From the NCBI GenBank assembly GCA_019637175.1, contig JAHBWD010000025.1, positions 52,438-116,437 on the forward strand: 64,000 nt of DNA, written 5' to 3'. Source of the stretch: Labilithrix sp. (GTDB lineage: Bacteria; Myxococcota_A; Polyangia; Polyangiales; Polyangiaceae). Every line of letters begins with the position of its first letter. Position 1 is the first letter of the stretch. Below are positions 27,204 to 36,377 of this stretch, piece after piece. The position numbers and the translations under genes are program-made. The notes under the pieces were generated by a model, which was given only the letters and a program-made list of their open reading frames with translations, did not search any database and had not been told where the DNA came from.

Positions 27204-28841
27204 ATGACCAAGCTCCTGGCGACCGACGGCGAAGGCGAGCGGCTCGACCGCTTCGAGCTCATCGCGGAGCTCGCGAGCGGCGGGATGGCCACCGTCTTCC
27301 TCGCGCGCCTCTCCGGCGTCGCCGGCTTCCAGCGCCTCGTCGCCATCAAGCGACTGCATCCGCACCTCGCGCGCGAGCCCGAGTTCGTCGAGATGTTCCT
27401 CGACGAAGCGCGCCTCGCCGCGCGCATCCATCACCCCAACGTGGTCCCCATCCAAGAGGTGGGCGAGAGCAACCAGGGCTACTACCTCGTGATGGATTAC
27501 GTCGAGGGCGACACCCTCGCGCGGATCCTCGCGCGCGCGGCGAAGGCCGCCAGCAAGGTGCCGTACGGCGTCACCATCCGCATCCTCCTCGACACGCTCG
27601 CGGGTCTCCACGCCGCCCACGAGCTCAAAGACGATCACGGCGAGCCCCTCCACATCGTCCATCGCGACGTCTCGCCCCAGAACATCCTCGTCGGCGTCGA
27701 CGGCGTCGCGCGCGTCGTCGACTTCGGCGTCGCGCGCGCGGCCTCGCGGCTCTCGACGACGCGATCCGGTCAGCTCAAGGGCAAGCTCGCGTACATGGCG
27801 CCGGAGCAAGCGCGCGGCGCGAGCACCGTCGACCGGCGCGCCGACATCTTCTCGTGCGGCATCGTGCTGTGGGAGGCCCTCGCCATCAAGCGCCTCTTCA
27901 AGGGCGACGGCGAAGCCGACACGCTCAACCGCGTCCTCTACGACACGATCCCGCCGCCGACCACCGTGCGCCCCGACATCCCGAGGTCGCTCGAAGCGGT
28001 CTGCATGAAGGCGCTCTCGCGCGACATCGACAAGCGCTTCGCCACCGCGCAAGACTTCGCCGACGAGCTCGAGACCGCCGCCCGCGCGCTCTCGTGCGTC
28101 GGCTCGGTGCGCGACGTCGCGACCTGCCTCGAGCAGGTGATCGGCGCGGATCTGAGCCAGCAGCGCGACGCCGTGCGCGCGTGGCTCGCGCGCAGCGAGC
28201 CGAGCGCGAGCAACCCTCCGCGATCGAAGCCGATGCTCGACTCGATCGTCACGCGCGTCGACGGCGGGAGCAAGTCGGAGCCCTCGAGCCGCTCGCGATC
28301 GGGCACCGGCCCGCGCACGCCCGAGCGGCTCTCGAGGCCGCCGATCGATCGCGGCGCGGTCACGGCTCCGGCGCCGCCCGACGCGGTGCTCGCCTCGCCC
28401 GCCGACAAGGTCTCGAGCGTCTCGTCCGTCGTGAGCATGCCCCTCGAGGGCAGCGGCGCCGGACCGGTCAGCACCACGAGCCCGCCGCAGTCGCGCGTCG
28501 CTCGCGTCGCGCTCGCGCTCGTCGCCGCGGTCGTGCTCCTCGGCGTCGGCGCGTGGGGCGCGCGTCGCTTCGGCACCGATACGCCGCGCCCCGCGCCCGC
28601 CGCGACGGGCGCGCCGGCGTCTGCGCCGTTGCCGAGGGTCGCTCCCGAGCCCTCGTCGGGAGCTCCGTCGAGCGCCGCGTCGGAGGCCGCCGCTCCCGCG
28701 GCCTCCGCGGAGGCGCCGCGACCCGAAGCGAGCGCGTCGGCGAAGGCGGCTCCGGTCAAGCCCTTCAGGCCCGCGCTCAAGCCTGCGGGATCGGCGCGCC
28801 CCTCCACGACCGCGGAAGATCTGCGGAATCCCTATCGCTGA
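27204..28841 (+). CDS. Membrane-anchored Ser/Thr protein kinase (Hanks type)
   Basis: The product has 545 residues. The kinase domain (about 16-285) has a glycine loop 'IAELASGGMATVFLA', ATP-binding Lys49 ('VAIKRL'), catalytic 'HRDVSPQN' (Asp155), metal-binding 'DFG' (Asp173), and an activation segment ending 'GKLAYMAPEQARG'. All catalytic residues are present, so it should be active. 'HRDVSPQN' is common in myxobacterial kinases. A 140-residue Ser/Pro-rich juxtamembrane region follows, then one membrane helix (about 434-451) and an Ala/Pro/Ser-rich tail of about 90 residues outside. There is no recognised sensor domain such as PASTA. ATG 27204 was chosen for its spacing from 'GGCGGGG' and because it starts directly before the kinase fold. 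The lipoprotein gene starts four bases after the stop, so it is probably in the same transcript. Confidence 0.93.
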   Translation: MTKLLATDGEGERLDRFELIAELASGGMATVFLARLSGVAGFQRLVAIKRLHPHLAREPEFVEMFLDEARLAARIHHPNVVPIQEVGESNQGYYLVMDYVEGDTLARILARAAKAASKVPYGVTIRILLDTLAGLHAAHELKDDHGEPLHIVHRDVSPQNILVGVDGVARVVDFGVARAASRLSTTRSGQLKGKLAYMAPEQARGASTVDRRADIFSCGIVLWEALAIKRLFKGDGEADTLNRVLYDTIPPPTTVRPDIPRSLEAVCMKALSRDIDKRFATAQDFADELETAARALSCVGSVRDVATCLEQVIGADLSQQRDAVRAWLARSEPSASNPPRSKPMLDSIVTRVDGGSKSEPSSRSRSGTGPRTPERLSRPPIDRGAVTAPAPPDAVLASPADKVSSVSSVVSMPLEGSGAGPVSTTSPPQSRVARVALALVAAVVLLGVGAWGARRFGTDTPRPAPAATGAPASAPLPRVAPEPSSGAPSSAASEAAAPAASAEAPRPEASASAKAAPVKPFRPALKPAGSARPSTTAEDLRNPYR

Positions 28842-28845
28842 TCGC

Positions 28846-30885
28846 ATGGTCCGCAGCCTTCAGCGACGAGGGGGCCTCGGCGTGGCGCTCCTCGTCCTCG
28901 GCGGAGCGATCGCGTGCAGCGCCACGCGCTCCGGAGAGCTCGAGCCGCGCTACGTCGCGGTTCACAACGCGCTCGCCGCGATGGGCCTCGCGCAGGTCGG
29001 CCCCATCCAGCAGGGCTCGCTCGCCGAAGGGCGCGAGACGCGCCTGCGCCTCGATCTCGGCGCGCACTGCACGACGGTGATCGCGCTCGGAAGCGCCGGC
29101 GTGCGCGATCTCGACATCGCGCTGCTCGACGGCGACGACAAACCCGTCGCCCGCGACGCGACCCACGACGCGCAAGCGACGCTGCGCGCGTGCCCCGAGA
29201 CCGCCGGTCGCTTCACCCTCGTCGTCAAGATGGCCGCGGGCGCGGGCGACTTCGTCGCCGCGACGTGGGCCGGCGGCGCGGGCGCCCCGACGACGGCCGC
29301 GAGCGCCGCGCCGGCGCTCGCCGTGGGAACGTCGGGCACGTGCGAGTCGCCCCACGTGCTCCAGCCCGGCGCGACGGCGGGCAACACGCGGCGCGGCGAG
29401 TCGGAGCACACCGGTGGTTGCGCGAGCTCGGAGTCGAAGGAGCTCGTCTACAAGCTCGACGTCCAGCGGCGACAGCGCGTCTCGATCGAGGTCGAGCCGC
29501 AATTCGACTCCGTCCTCTACGTGCGCAAGGAAGAGTGCGCCGAATCGGAGAGCCAGATCGCGTGCAACGACGACGTGCAGACCGGGGGCAGCAAGCGCGG
29601 CGCTTCGTCGCGAGGATCTCGCGTCGACGAGGTGCTCGACCCGGGCGTCTATTACGTCTTCGTCGACGGCTACGGCAGCGAGACCGGCGCCTTTCGGATG
29701 GACGTCCAGATGGCCGACGTGCCGACGCTCGCCGACGCGTGCCGGCAGATACGTCCGCTCGGCCCGGGCAAGGTGAGCGGCACGCTCACGGGCGCCTTCG
29801 ACAACGCGCACGCGTCATGCGCGGGCGACGCCAAGGGCGCCGACGCGATCCATCGCTTCGATCTCGCCGCGCGCGCGCGCGTCCGCATCACCGAGAACTC
29901 CTCCGAGTTCGCTCCCGCGGTGCACGTCCGCAAGCAGTGCACCGACGAACGCTCCGAAGTGGCGTGCTCCGACTCCGGCATGGGCGACGAAGACGCGACC
30001 TGGGCCGGGCTCCTCGACGCCGGGTCGTACGTCGTCTTCGCCGACTCGTCCGACAAGGACGCGCGAGGGCGCTACACGATCGAGACCGAGACGGAGCCCG
30101 TCGCCGGCTCGGGCGTCCGCGGCGACGGCTGCGGCGACGCGCTCCAGCTCTCGCTCCTCGAACGCAGCGTCGAGGGAGACACGTTCGCGGCGCGCGACGA
30201 CGTCGCCGGCAAGTGCGGAGGGCAGGGGGCCGCCGACGTCGTCTATCGCTTCGAGCTCACCCGGCGATCGCGCGTCAGCGCGCGCATGCAGGACGAAGAA
30301 GGCCAGCACGTCTTCGTCGTCACGCGGAGCTGCGCCGACCGCGCGAGCGAGATCGCGTGCGGGCACGCCGTCGACGAGACGCTGGGGCCCGGCGTCTATT
30401 ACCTCGCGGTCGACGGCCAGACGCCCGACGCGCTCGGCCGCTATCAGTTCTCGTTCTCCGCGCGCGACGTGAGCGCACAGGAGGCGGCGTGTCGAGCGCC
30501 GCCGCTCCTCGTCGACGGCCAGACCGTCACCGGCACGACGGCGGGCGCAGGCGATCGGTTCACGACCTCGTGCGCCGGACGCGAAGACGGCCAGGCGAGC
30601 GCCGACCGGGTCTTCAAGATCGTGCTCGCGTCACGCTCGCGCGTTCGCCTGCTCTTGAGCACGCCCACGTGGGACGGCGTCGTCGCCGTTCGCAAGAGCT
30701 GCATGGACCCGCCGCAGGCTTCGAATGTCCGCAGCGCCGAGGCCGCGTGCAACAACGACTTCCAAGACAACCACCACGCGAAGATCGAGACCGTGCTCGA
30801 CGCAGGCACCTACTTCGTCGTCGTCGACGGCCACCAGGGCAAGAACGAAGGTCCCTTCACGCTCGAGTACCGCACGCTCAAATGA
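28846..30885 (+). CDS. Large lipoprotein with four pre-peptidase-C-like repeats
   Basis: This 679-residue protein has a signal peptide and lipobox (IAC, Cys24). After a first beta domain (about 30-150) come four repeats of about 115-130 residues, each with the same course: Cys near the start, a strand like 'YKLDVQRRQRVSIEVEP', 'VRKxC...IAC', then 'LDPGVYYVFVDGYG' and a last strand. This is the pattern of PPC (bacterial pre-peptidase C-terminal) jelly-roll domains. Each repeat has two or more cysteines, probably disulfides. No catalytic domain accompanies them, so the protein is likely a surface binding or structural lipoprotein. It follows the Ser/Thr kinase by four bases. Confidence 0.8.
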   Translation: MVRSLQRRGGLGVALLVLGGAIACSATRSGELEPRYVAVHNALAAMGLAQVGPIQQGSLAEGRETRLRLDLGAHCTTVIALGSAGVRDLDIALLDGDDKPVARDATHDAQATLRACPETAGRFTLVVKMAAGAGDFVAATWAGGAGAPTTAASAAPALAVGTSGTCESPHVLQPGATAGNTRRGESEHTGGCASSESKELVYKLDVQRRQRVSIEVEPQFDSVLYVRKEECAESESQIACNDDVQTGGSKRGASSRGSRVDEVLDPGVYYVFVDGYGSETGAFRMDVQMADVPTLADACRQIRPLGPGKVSGTLTGAFDNAHASCAGDAKGADAIHRFDLAARARVRITENSSEFAPAVHVRKQCTDERSEVACSDSGMGDEDATWAGLLDAGSYVVFADSSDKDARGRYTIETETEPVAGSGVRGDGCGDALQLSLLERSVEGDTFAARDDVAGKCGGQGAADVVYRFELTRRSRVSARMQDEEGQHVFVVTRSCADRASEIACGHAVDETLGPGVYYLAVDGQTPDALGRYQFSFSARDVSAQEAACRAPPLLVDGQTVTGTTAGAGDRFTTSCAGREDGQASADRVFKIVLASRSRVRLLLSTPTWDGVVAVRKSCMDPPQASNVRSAEAACNNDFQDNHHAKIETVLDAGTYFVVVDGHQGKNEGPFTLEYRTLK

Positions 30886-30898
30886 CGCGCGCCTCAGC

Positions 30899-31114
30899 TC
30901 AAGCGTGGAGCTTCTTCGCGTAGCGGTACGCCGTGTACGCCGAGGCGAGGTGGCAGATCCAGCCGAGGGTGCCGCCCGAGCCGATCCAGAAGCCGGGCGT
31001 GATGATGAGCCAGAAGATCCCTCGCAGAAACGCCCCGTTGTAGATCTGCCCCACGCCGGGGATGATGAGCGAAAGGACGGCGGAGACGCCGGGGTTGGGA
31101 AGGGACTTGCTCAC
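30899..31114 (-). CDS. Small TM2-domain-like membrane protein
   Basis: This 71-residue protein has two hydrophobic helices. The sequence 'PNPGVSAVLSLIIPGVGQIY' followed by 'NGAFLRGIFWLI' fits the TM2/DUF5683-like pattern, in which a Pro-Gly-x-Gly-x-x-Tyr turn precedes two membrane spans. The start is GTG at 31114. Its 5' end overlaps the longest possible start of mutY on the other strand by 53 bases. Function of such proteins is not known. Confidence 0.75.
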   Translation of the reverse strand: MSKSLPNPGVSAVLSLIIPGVGQIYNGAFLRGIFWLIITPGFWIGSGGTLGWICHLASAYTAYRYAKKLHA

Positions 31115-32234
31115 GAAGCGTCAAGATGCGGTCTTTCCGCCACCGGCGCAAGTGGCGCGGCTGCAACAAACACTGCTCGGCTGGTACGAGGCGTGCCGGC
31201 GCGACCTGCCATGGCGCCGCACGCGCGATCCGTATGCGATCTGGGTCAGCGAGATCATGCTCCAGCAGACGCGCGTCGAGACCGTGATCCCGTACTACGA
31301 GCGCTTCCTCTCTCGATTCCCGACGGCGATGGCGCTCGCCGAAGCGCCGCCGGACGAGGTGCTCGCGATGTGGAGCGGCCTCGGCTACTACCGGCGCGCG
31401 CGGCTCTTGCTCGAAGGCGCGCGCGCCGTCGCCGCGAAGGGCGGCGCGCTCCCGGCCGAGCGCGCGGGGCTCGTCAGCGTGCCCGGCATCGGGCGCTACA
31501 CCGCCGGCGCGATCGCGAGCATCGCTTTCGGCGAGCCCGTGGGGCTCGTCGACGGCAACGTCGCGCGCGTCTTCGCCCGCGTCTTTGCGATCGACGAAGA
31601 CATGCGCAAGCAGGGCATGCGCACGGCCGAAGCGCTCGCCGACGCCATCGTCGCCGAGCGCGACCCCGGCGCGTGGAACCAGGCGCTCATGGAGCTCGGC
31701 GCGACCGTGTGCACGCCGCGCTCGCCGTCGTGCGACGCGTGTCCGCTCTCGCGCGCCTCGATGTGCCGCGCGCATCGCGAGGGGCGCGTCGCCGAGCTGC
31801 CCGTCCTGTCCGCGAAGAAGCCTCCGGAGGCGCGGCGGATGCAAGCCATCGTCGCGATCCGCCCGCGCGACGGGGCGGTGCTCATGTTGCGCCGCCGCGC
31901 CGAGCGGACGTTCGGCGGCCTCTGGGAGCCGCCGACGATCGAGGGCGCGCCGCGCATGCGCAAGGTGCTCGCGTCGTGGCTCCCGATCGACGCGCGTACG
32001 CTCGAGCGGGTCGGGACGGTCGAGCACGTCCTCACGCATCGCGCGCTGTCCGTCGACGTCGCGCGCGCAGAGCTCACGAGCGCCCTCGCGCCGCGCGATC
32101 TGCCGGACGACGCAGGCTACGACGCGGTCCGCGTCGTGCGCCCGGTCGCGTCGCGCGAGGGCCGCGAGGAGGGCATGGGCGTCTCGACGCTGGCCAAGAA
32201 AATCCTCGCGCGCGCGACGCAGAAGACGCCATGA
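31062..32234 (+). CDS. mutY: A/G-specific adenine glycosylase
   Basis: MutY removes adenine mispaired with 8-oxoguanine. The protein has the HhH-GPD glycosylase fold with 'WVSEIMLQQTRVETVIPYYE' (catalytic Glu), 'VPGIGRYTAGAIASIAFGEP' (helix-hairpin-helix), and 'LVDGNVARVFARVF' (catalytic Asp). The 4Fe-4S cluster is ligated by 'CTPRSPSCDACPLSRASMC' (C-x6-C-x2-C-x5-C). A C-terminal NUDIX-like MutT domain ('VLMLRRRAERTFGGLWEPPT') reads the 8-oxoG. The start is uncertain: ATG 31062 lies inside the divergent TM2 gene, and a TTG at 31107 would shorten the overlap. The first conserved family residues begin near 'ARLQQTLLGWYE', so either start would give a full enzyme. Confidence 0.95.
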   Translation: MMSERTAETPGLGRDLLTKRQDAVFPPPAQVARLQQTLLGWYEACRRDLPWRRTRDPYAIWVSEIMLQQTRVETVIPYYERFLSRFPTAMALAEAPPDEVLAMWSGLGYYRRARLLLEGARAVAAKGGALPAERAGLVSVPGIGRYTAGAIASIAFGEPVGLVDGNVARVFARVFAIDEDMRKQGMRTAEALADAIVAERDPGAWNQALMELGATVCTPRSPSCDACPLSRASMCRAHREGRVAELPVLSAKKPPEARRMQAIVAIRPRDGAVLMLRRRAERTFGGLWEPPTIEGAPRMRKVLASWLPIDARTLERVGTVEHVLTHRALSVDVARAELTSALAPRDLPDDAGYDAVRVVRPVASREGREEGMGVSTLAKKILARATQKTP

Positions 32235-32244
32235 TGGATCCGCC

Positions 32245-33327
32245 GTGCCCAAGACGACGAAAGCAGGCGCCTACGACGACGACGACGAGGCGTCGTCCGA
32301 GCGCGAGTCGACCATGCTGCGCGCGGCGATGGCCGCCGACGCGATCCGCGGTAGCAGCACGTCGCTCGACGACGAGCCGAGCGCGCGCGTCCTCGTGGCC
32401 GACGACGACGCGGCCACGCGTGACTTGATCGCGAGCACCCTGCGCGCGAGCGGCTACGAGGTCGACACCGCGCAGGACGGCCAGGAGGCGATCGAGCGCG
32501 TCGCCCGCGGCGGGCTCGACGTCGTCCTCCTCGACGCCGTCATGCCCCGCGTGAGCGGCGTCGACGCGTGCCGCACGATCAAGGGCCTCCGCGGCGACGA
32601 GTTCGTGCCCGTCGCGCTCGTCTTCGCCAAGACCGATCCGAAGAGCCGCGTCGAGGCCCTCAAGATCGGCGCCGACGCCTACGTCTGCAAGCCGTTCGAG
32701 CAGACGGAGCTCCTCGTTTGCGTCTCTTCGGCGCTGCGCGTCAAGCGGGCGCACGATCGGATGCGCGCCGCGAGCCAGAAGCTCGAGCGCCTGCGCGGCT
32801 TCGACGAGCTCAGCGGCGCGCGCTCGTTCCGCTACCTGCACGAGCGCCTCGCCGAAGAGTTCGCGCGCGCGGAGCGCCACGCCGAGCCTCTCGCGTGCTG
32901 CGTCCTCGACGTCGACCGCCTGAAGGTCCACAACGAGCGCGGCGGCCGCTCGCTCGGCGATCAGATCCTGCGCGGCGTCGCCGAGGTCATCAAGGGATCG
33001 GTGCGCGACTCCGACGTCGTCGGCCGCTACGGCGGCGACGAGTTCTTCGTCATGCTCCCGGCCACGCACTTCGCCGGATCGCTCGTCGTCGCGACGCGCA
33101 TCTGGCGCGACATCGCGCAGAAGGCCTTCGGCGACGGCGACACGCCCGCGAGCGTCACCGCGTCGCTCGGCGTCGCGCTCTTCCCGAGCCGCGACGTTCG
33201 CACGAAAGACGCGCTGCTCGCCGCCCTCGAGGCCGCGCTCCTCGAGGCGAAGCGGCGCGGCGGCAACCGCCTCTGCGTGTTCCAGCAAGAAGGGTTCATC
33301 TACACCCCGAGCGGCGACGAGGCCTGA
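32245..33327 (+). CDS. Response regulator with GGDEF output (diguanylate cyclase)
   Basis: The product has 360 residues. An acidic N-terminal tail is followed by a receiver domain (about 48-165) with an acidic cluster 'VADDD', phospho-acceptor Asp97 ('VVLLDAVMP') and the conserved Lys in 'VCKPFEQ'. A helical linker leads to a GGDEF domain (about 200-345) whose active site is intact ('RYGGDEFFVMLP', GGDEF at 263-267), with 'DVDRLKVHN' for nucleotide and metal binding. An RxxD inhibitory site ('RDSD') lies five residues before GGDEF, so product feedback by c-di-GMP is expected. Start is GTG 32245, ten bases after mutY; no ATG in frame lies near. No partner histidine kinase is in the window. Confidence 0.92.
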   Translation: MPKTTKAGAYDDDDEASSERESTMLRAAMAADAIRGSSTSLDDEPSARVLVADDDAATRDLIASTLRASGYEVDTAQDGQEAIERVARGGLDVVLLDAVMPRVSGVDACRTIKGLRGDEFVPVALVFAKTDPKSRVEALKIGADAYVCKPFEQTELLVCVSSALRVKRAHDRMRAASQKLERLRGFDELSGARSFRYLHERLAEEFARAERHAEPLACCVLDVDRLKVHNERGGRSLGDQILRGVAEVIKGSVRDSDVVGRYGGDEFFVMLPATHFAGSLVVATRIWRDIAQKAFGDGDTPASVTASLGVALFPSRDVRTKDALLAALEAALLEAKRRGGNRLCVFQQEGFIYTPSGDEA

Positions 33328-33407
33328 TCGAGCATCGAGCGACGTGAAGGCGCGTGGACGCGCACCGCGACAGTGATGTCATGGTGGCGCCGCGGGTGAC
33401 GACGGAC

Positions 33408-33437
33408 TTGGTCCGGCGTCGCGTGGTTTGGTACTGT
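33408..33437 (+). promoter_or_regulatory. Candidate promoter of the first TolC-family gene
   Basis: TTGGTC (33408-33413) and TACTGT (33432-33437) are separated by 18 bases, a plausible sigma-70 pair. The predicted transcription start is only a few bases before the ATG at 33450, so the leader would be very short. Confidence 0.35.
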
Positions 33438-33449
33438 CGCGCAGCGGAG

Positions 33450-34931
33450 ATGTCGCTTCTGCGCCGAAAAAACGGCTGGATCACGGCCGGCTTGCTGCTC
33501 GCCGCGACGGTCGTCGCGCGCCCCGCGCAGGGCGATCCGCTCGATCTCGAGGGCGACGACGACGAAGCGCCCGCGAGCAAGGAGCCGATCGACAAGAACG
33601 AGCCCGTGATGCCGCCGGCGCCGATCGCGACGATCAAGCCGCACGCGTACACGCTCGCCGAGTGCCTCGCGCTCGCCGATCGGAACCACCCGAACCTGTG
33701 GGCGTCTCGCGCGCGCGTCGCCGTCGCGCACGCGCAGCTCGAGGAGGCGACGTTCACGCCCTACTCGTACTGGAGCGCGAACGCGACGTTCGGCGTGTTG
33801 CCGCCGCTCGGCGGGACGCCGTTCTACAACGCCGTCCCCCGGCAGATCCTGAACCAAGGCATCGGGCAAGCGTACGAGCCGTTCCTCCAGTTCGGTTTTC
33901 GCGGAAATCTCCCGATCTACACGTTCGGCAAGATCAGCTCGATCAAAGACGCGGCGAAGGCCCAGGTTCGCTACAACGAGTGGGACCTCGAGCGCGCGAG
34001 GCTCCAGGTTCGCATGGACGTGCGTCGCGCCTACTTCGGGTTGATGCTCGCGCGCGACGCGCTCTACATCTCCGACGACGTCCTCCGGAAGATCAATCGA
34101 GGCATCGACAACGTCGTCAAGAAGCTCGAGCAGGGCGACACGTCGGTCGAGGAGGCCGACCGCCTGCGCCTCGAGATCTATCGCGACGAGCTCATGTCGC
34201 GCGTCGCCGAGGCGAAGAAGGGCGAGACCTACGCGCATGCGGCGCTCCGCTTCCTCACCGGCGTGCAGACGGCCTTCGACATCCCCGACGAGCCGCTGAA
34301 GAAACCCGACGTCGTGCTGGGCCCCATCGTGAGGTACCTCACCGCGGCGCGCCTCTTCCGCCCCGACGTCAACCTCGCCCGCGCCGGCGTCGCCGCGCGC
34401 AAGGCGCAGGTCGAGTTCGCGCGCGCGCAGCTCTTCCCCAACATCGGCGTCGGCGTCGGCTTCTCGTACAACATCGCGCCGAGCGCCACGCCGCAGAACA
34501 CCGCGTGGCTCGCCGATCCCTACAACGGCTTCGGCGCCGCGTTCGCGTTCGGCGTCGAGTGGGGCCTCGATCTCTTGCCGAAGAACGCGCGCGTCCACTT
34601 CGCCGAGTCGCAGCTCGAAGAGACGCGCGCGCTCGAGCGCCTCGCGCTCGGCGGCGTCGCCGTGGAGGTCGAGAACGCCTACGCCACGGCTGTCGAGGCC
34701 AAGACCCGCGAAGAGAACTGGGACCGCGCCGAGCACCGCGCAAAGCGATGGATCTCGAGCGTGCAAGACGCGATCGACCTCGGCACCAAAGACGAGCGTT
34801 ACCTCATCGAGCCGCTGCGCGCGTACGTCTTCGCGCGCGCGAACCACGTCCTCGCGCTCCAGGACTTCAACGTGGCGCTGAGCGAGCTCGCGCGCGTGAC
34901 CGGCTGGGAGGCCGCCGCGCCGACGAGCTGA
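33450..34931 (+). CDS. TolC-family outer membrane protein
   Basis: This 493-residue protein has a signal peptide (cut near 'RPAQGDP'), an acidic linker ('DLEGDDDEAPASKEP'), then two OEP-type repeats of alternating long helices and beta strands: 'YTLAECLALADRNHPNLWAS' at the start, 'YGLxx' style helices, and 'LALGGVAVEVENAYATAVEA' in the second half. TolC-family trimers form outer-membrane/periplasm channels for efflux or type I secretion. ATG 33450 was chosen because the signal peptide follows directly; the frame opens earlier, at 33354. No inner-membrane pump or adaptor gene is adjacent. Its stop abuts the stop of a second TolC-family gene on the opposite strand. Confidence 0.88.
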   Translation: MSLLRRKNGWITAGLLLAATVVARPAQGDPLDLEGDDDEAPASKEPIDKNEPVMPPAPIATIKPHAYTLAECLALADRNHPNLWASRARVAVAHAQLEEATFTPYSYWSANATFGVLPPLGGTPFYNAVPRQILNQGIGQAYEPFLQFGFRGNLPIYTFGKISSIKDAAKAQVRYNEWDLERARLQVRMDVRRAYFGLMLARDALYISDDVLRKINRGIDNVVKKLEQGDTSVEEADRLRLEIYRDELMSRVAEAKKGETYAHAALRFLTGVQTAFDIPDEPLKKPDVVLGPIVRYLTAARLFRPDVNLARAGVAARKAQVEFARAQLFPNIGVGVGFSYNIAPSATPQNTAWLADPYNGFGAAFAFGVEWGLDLLPKNARVHFAESQLEETRALERLALGGVAVEVENAYATAVEAKTREENWDRAEHRAKRWISSVQDAIDLGTKDERYLIEPLRAYVFARANHVLALQDFNVALSELARVTGWEAAAPTS

Positions 34932-36311
34932 TCACCAGGGGCACGACGCGAGCGCGAGGACGGCGAGGACGCGCGCCCTCACGAGCTCGAAGTCGCGGAG
35001 GGCGAGCTGGATCTCGGCTTCGCGGAGCGCCTGCGCCGCCGTGATGAGCTCGAGGCTCGTGCCGCGGCCCTCCTGGTAGCTCACGCGCGTGAGCCGATCG
35101 TTCTCCGCCGCGAGATCGCGCGTGGCGGCCGCGACGCGCCGGCGATCGTCGGCGACGGTGACGCCGCGCTGCGCCTGCGCGACCTGGATCGTCGCCTCGC
35201 GTCGCCCCGCCTCGAGCCTCTGCGCCGCGATCGCCTCCTGCGCGTGCGCGTCGCGCAGATTTCCATAGCGCGCGCCGCCCTCCCAGATCGGAACCGAGAG
35301 CACCGCCTGGACGTTCCACGTCGTGTTCGGCGCGACGCCGGTGTTCACCGTGGTCGTCGACACGCCCGACTGGAGGTTGATGGTCGGCGCGAACTGGTAC
35401 TTCACGTCGTCGACGCCTCGGTGCGCGACCTCGACGCGCGTGCGCAGCGCGGCGACGTCGGGTCGTTCGTCGACGTTGCCGGCGGCGCGGCACGTCGCGC
35501 GCGCGTCCTTCTCGAGGCCGCTGATGTCGGCGTCGGGCGGCACGCCCACCTGCTGCGGGAGCCCGAGCGCGAGGCCGAGCGCTTCGCGCGCCTGACGCAG
35601 CGTCTCGTCACCGGCGACCAGGGTCGCGCGCGCGGCCTCCACGTCTTGGCGGGCGCGCACGACGTCGAGGCCGGTGCCTCCGCCGAGCGCGCTCCTGCGC
35701 GCCGTGAGCTCGAAGCGCGCGAGCGCGTTGCGGAGGCCGGTGCGATTGAGCTCGGCGATGCGCTCCGCGGTGACGACCCCGACGATCGCGTTCGCGACCG
35801 AGAGCGCGATCTGCCGCTTCGCGTCGTCGAACGAGAGGCGCGCGGCGTCGGCGGCGATGTTGCTCGTGCCGATCTGGTTCCACGCGCGGAGCGCGAGCAC
35901 CGGCTGCACCAGGCTGAGCTGGCCCGTGAGGAAGTCGGGGAAGGGGACCCGCACCGGGGCGACGCCGCTGCCCGCGAACTGGAAGCCCGGGTTGGTGATG
36001 ATGTTGTGGGTGTACGCGCCAGTGCCCGTGATCGACGGGAGGGCGCCGGCGAGGGCGACGCGCTGCTGCGCCTCGGCCCGCATCACCTCCAGCGTCGCCG
36101 TCTGGAGCTCGGTCGAACGCGCCCGCACGTGGCGGAGCGCTTCGTCCCACGTCTTGACCTCCACGGCGGCGCGCGCGACCGGCACGAGCATCGGATCGTC
36201 GACCGACGGCGCGGGCGGGAGCTCTTGCGAGCGGGCGACGCGCGGCGAGGCCAGCGCGAACAGGGAGGTGAACAGCGCGGCGACGAGCGACCTTCGCATG
36301 ATGCGCGGCAT
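34932..36311 (-). CDS. TolC-family outer membrane protein
   Basis: This 459-residue protein has a signal peptide (cut near 'ARSQELP'; a second ATG five codons in may be the real start). Two OEP repeats are visible: 'VKTWDEALRHVRARSTELQT' opening the first helix, 'LVQPVLALRAWNQIGTSNIA' and 'SVPIWEGGARYGNLRDAHAQ' as typical strand-helix junctions. This last block is the usual TolC/NodT signature. It shares fold but little sequence with the neighbouring TolC-family protein. The two genes converge with no base between their stop codons. It is the last gene of a long minus-strand run; no transport partner is next to it. Confidence 0.9.
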   Translation of the reverse strand: MPRIMRRSLVAALFTSLFALASPRVARSQELPPAPSVDDPMLVPVARAAVEVKTWDEALRHVRARSTELQTATLEVMRAEAQQRVALAGALPSITGTGAYTHNIITNPGFQFAGSGVAPVRVPFPDFLTGQLSLVQPVLALRAWNQIGTSNIAADAARLSFDDAKRQIALSVANAIVGVVTAERIAELNRTGLRNALARFELTARRSALGGGTGLDVVRARQDVEAARATLVAGDETLRQAREALGLALGLPQQVGVPPDADISGLEKDARATCRAAGNVDERPDVAALRTRVEVAHRGVDDVKYQFAPTINLQSGVSTTTVNTGVAPNTTWNVQAVLSVPIWEGGARYGNLRDAHAQEAIAAQRLEAGRREATIQVAQAQRGVTVADDRRRVAAATRDLAAENDRLTRVSYQEGRGTSLELITAAQALREAEIQLALRDFELVRARVLAVLALASCPW

Positions 36312-36377
36312 TATGGCCGAGCCGACGCGTTGCAGGTGGAGCGTATTCCCGGCGCGCGCTGCTTTCGTGCGCGCGCG

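Noticed and set aside
33354..33449. Upstream start of the TolC-family gene at 33354
   Set aside because: It would put about 30 unrelated residues before a good signal peptide and overlap the promoter candidate. ATG 33450 fits better.
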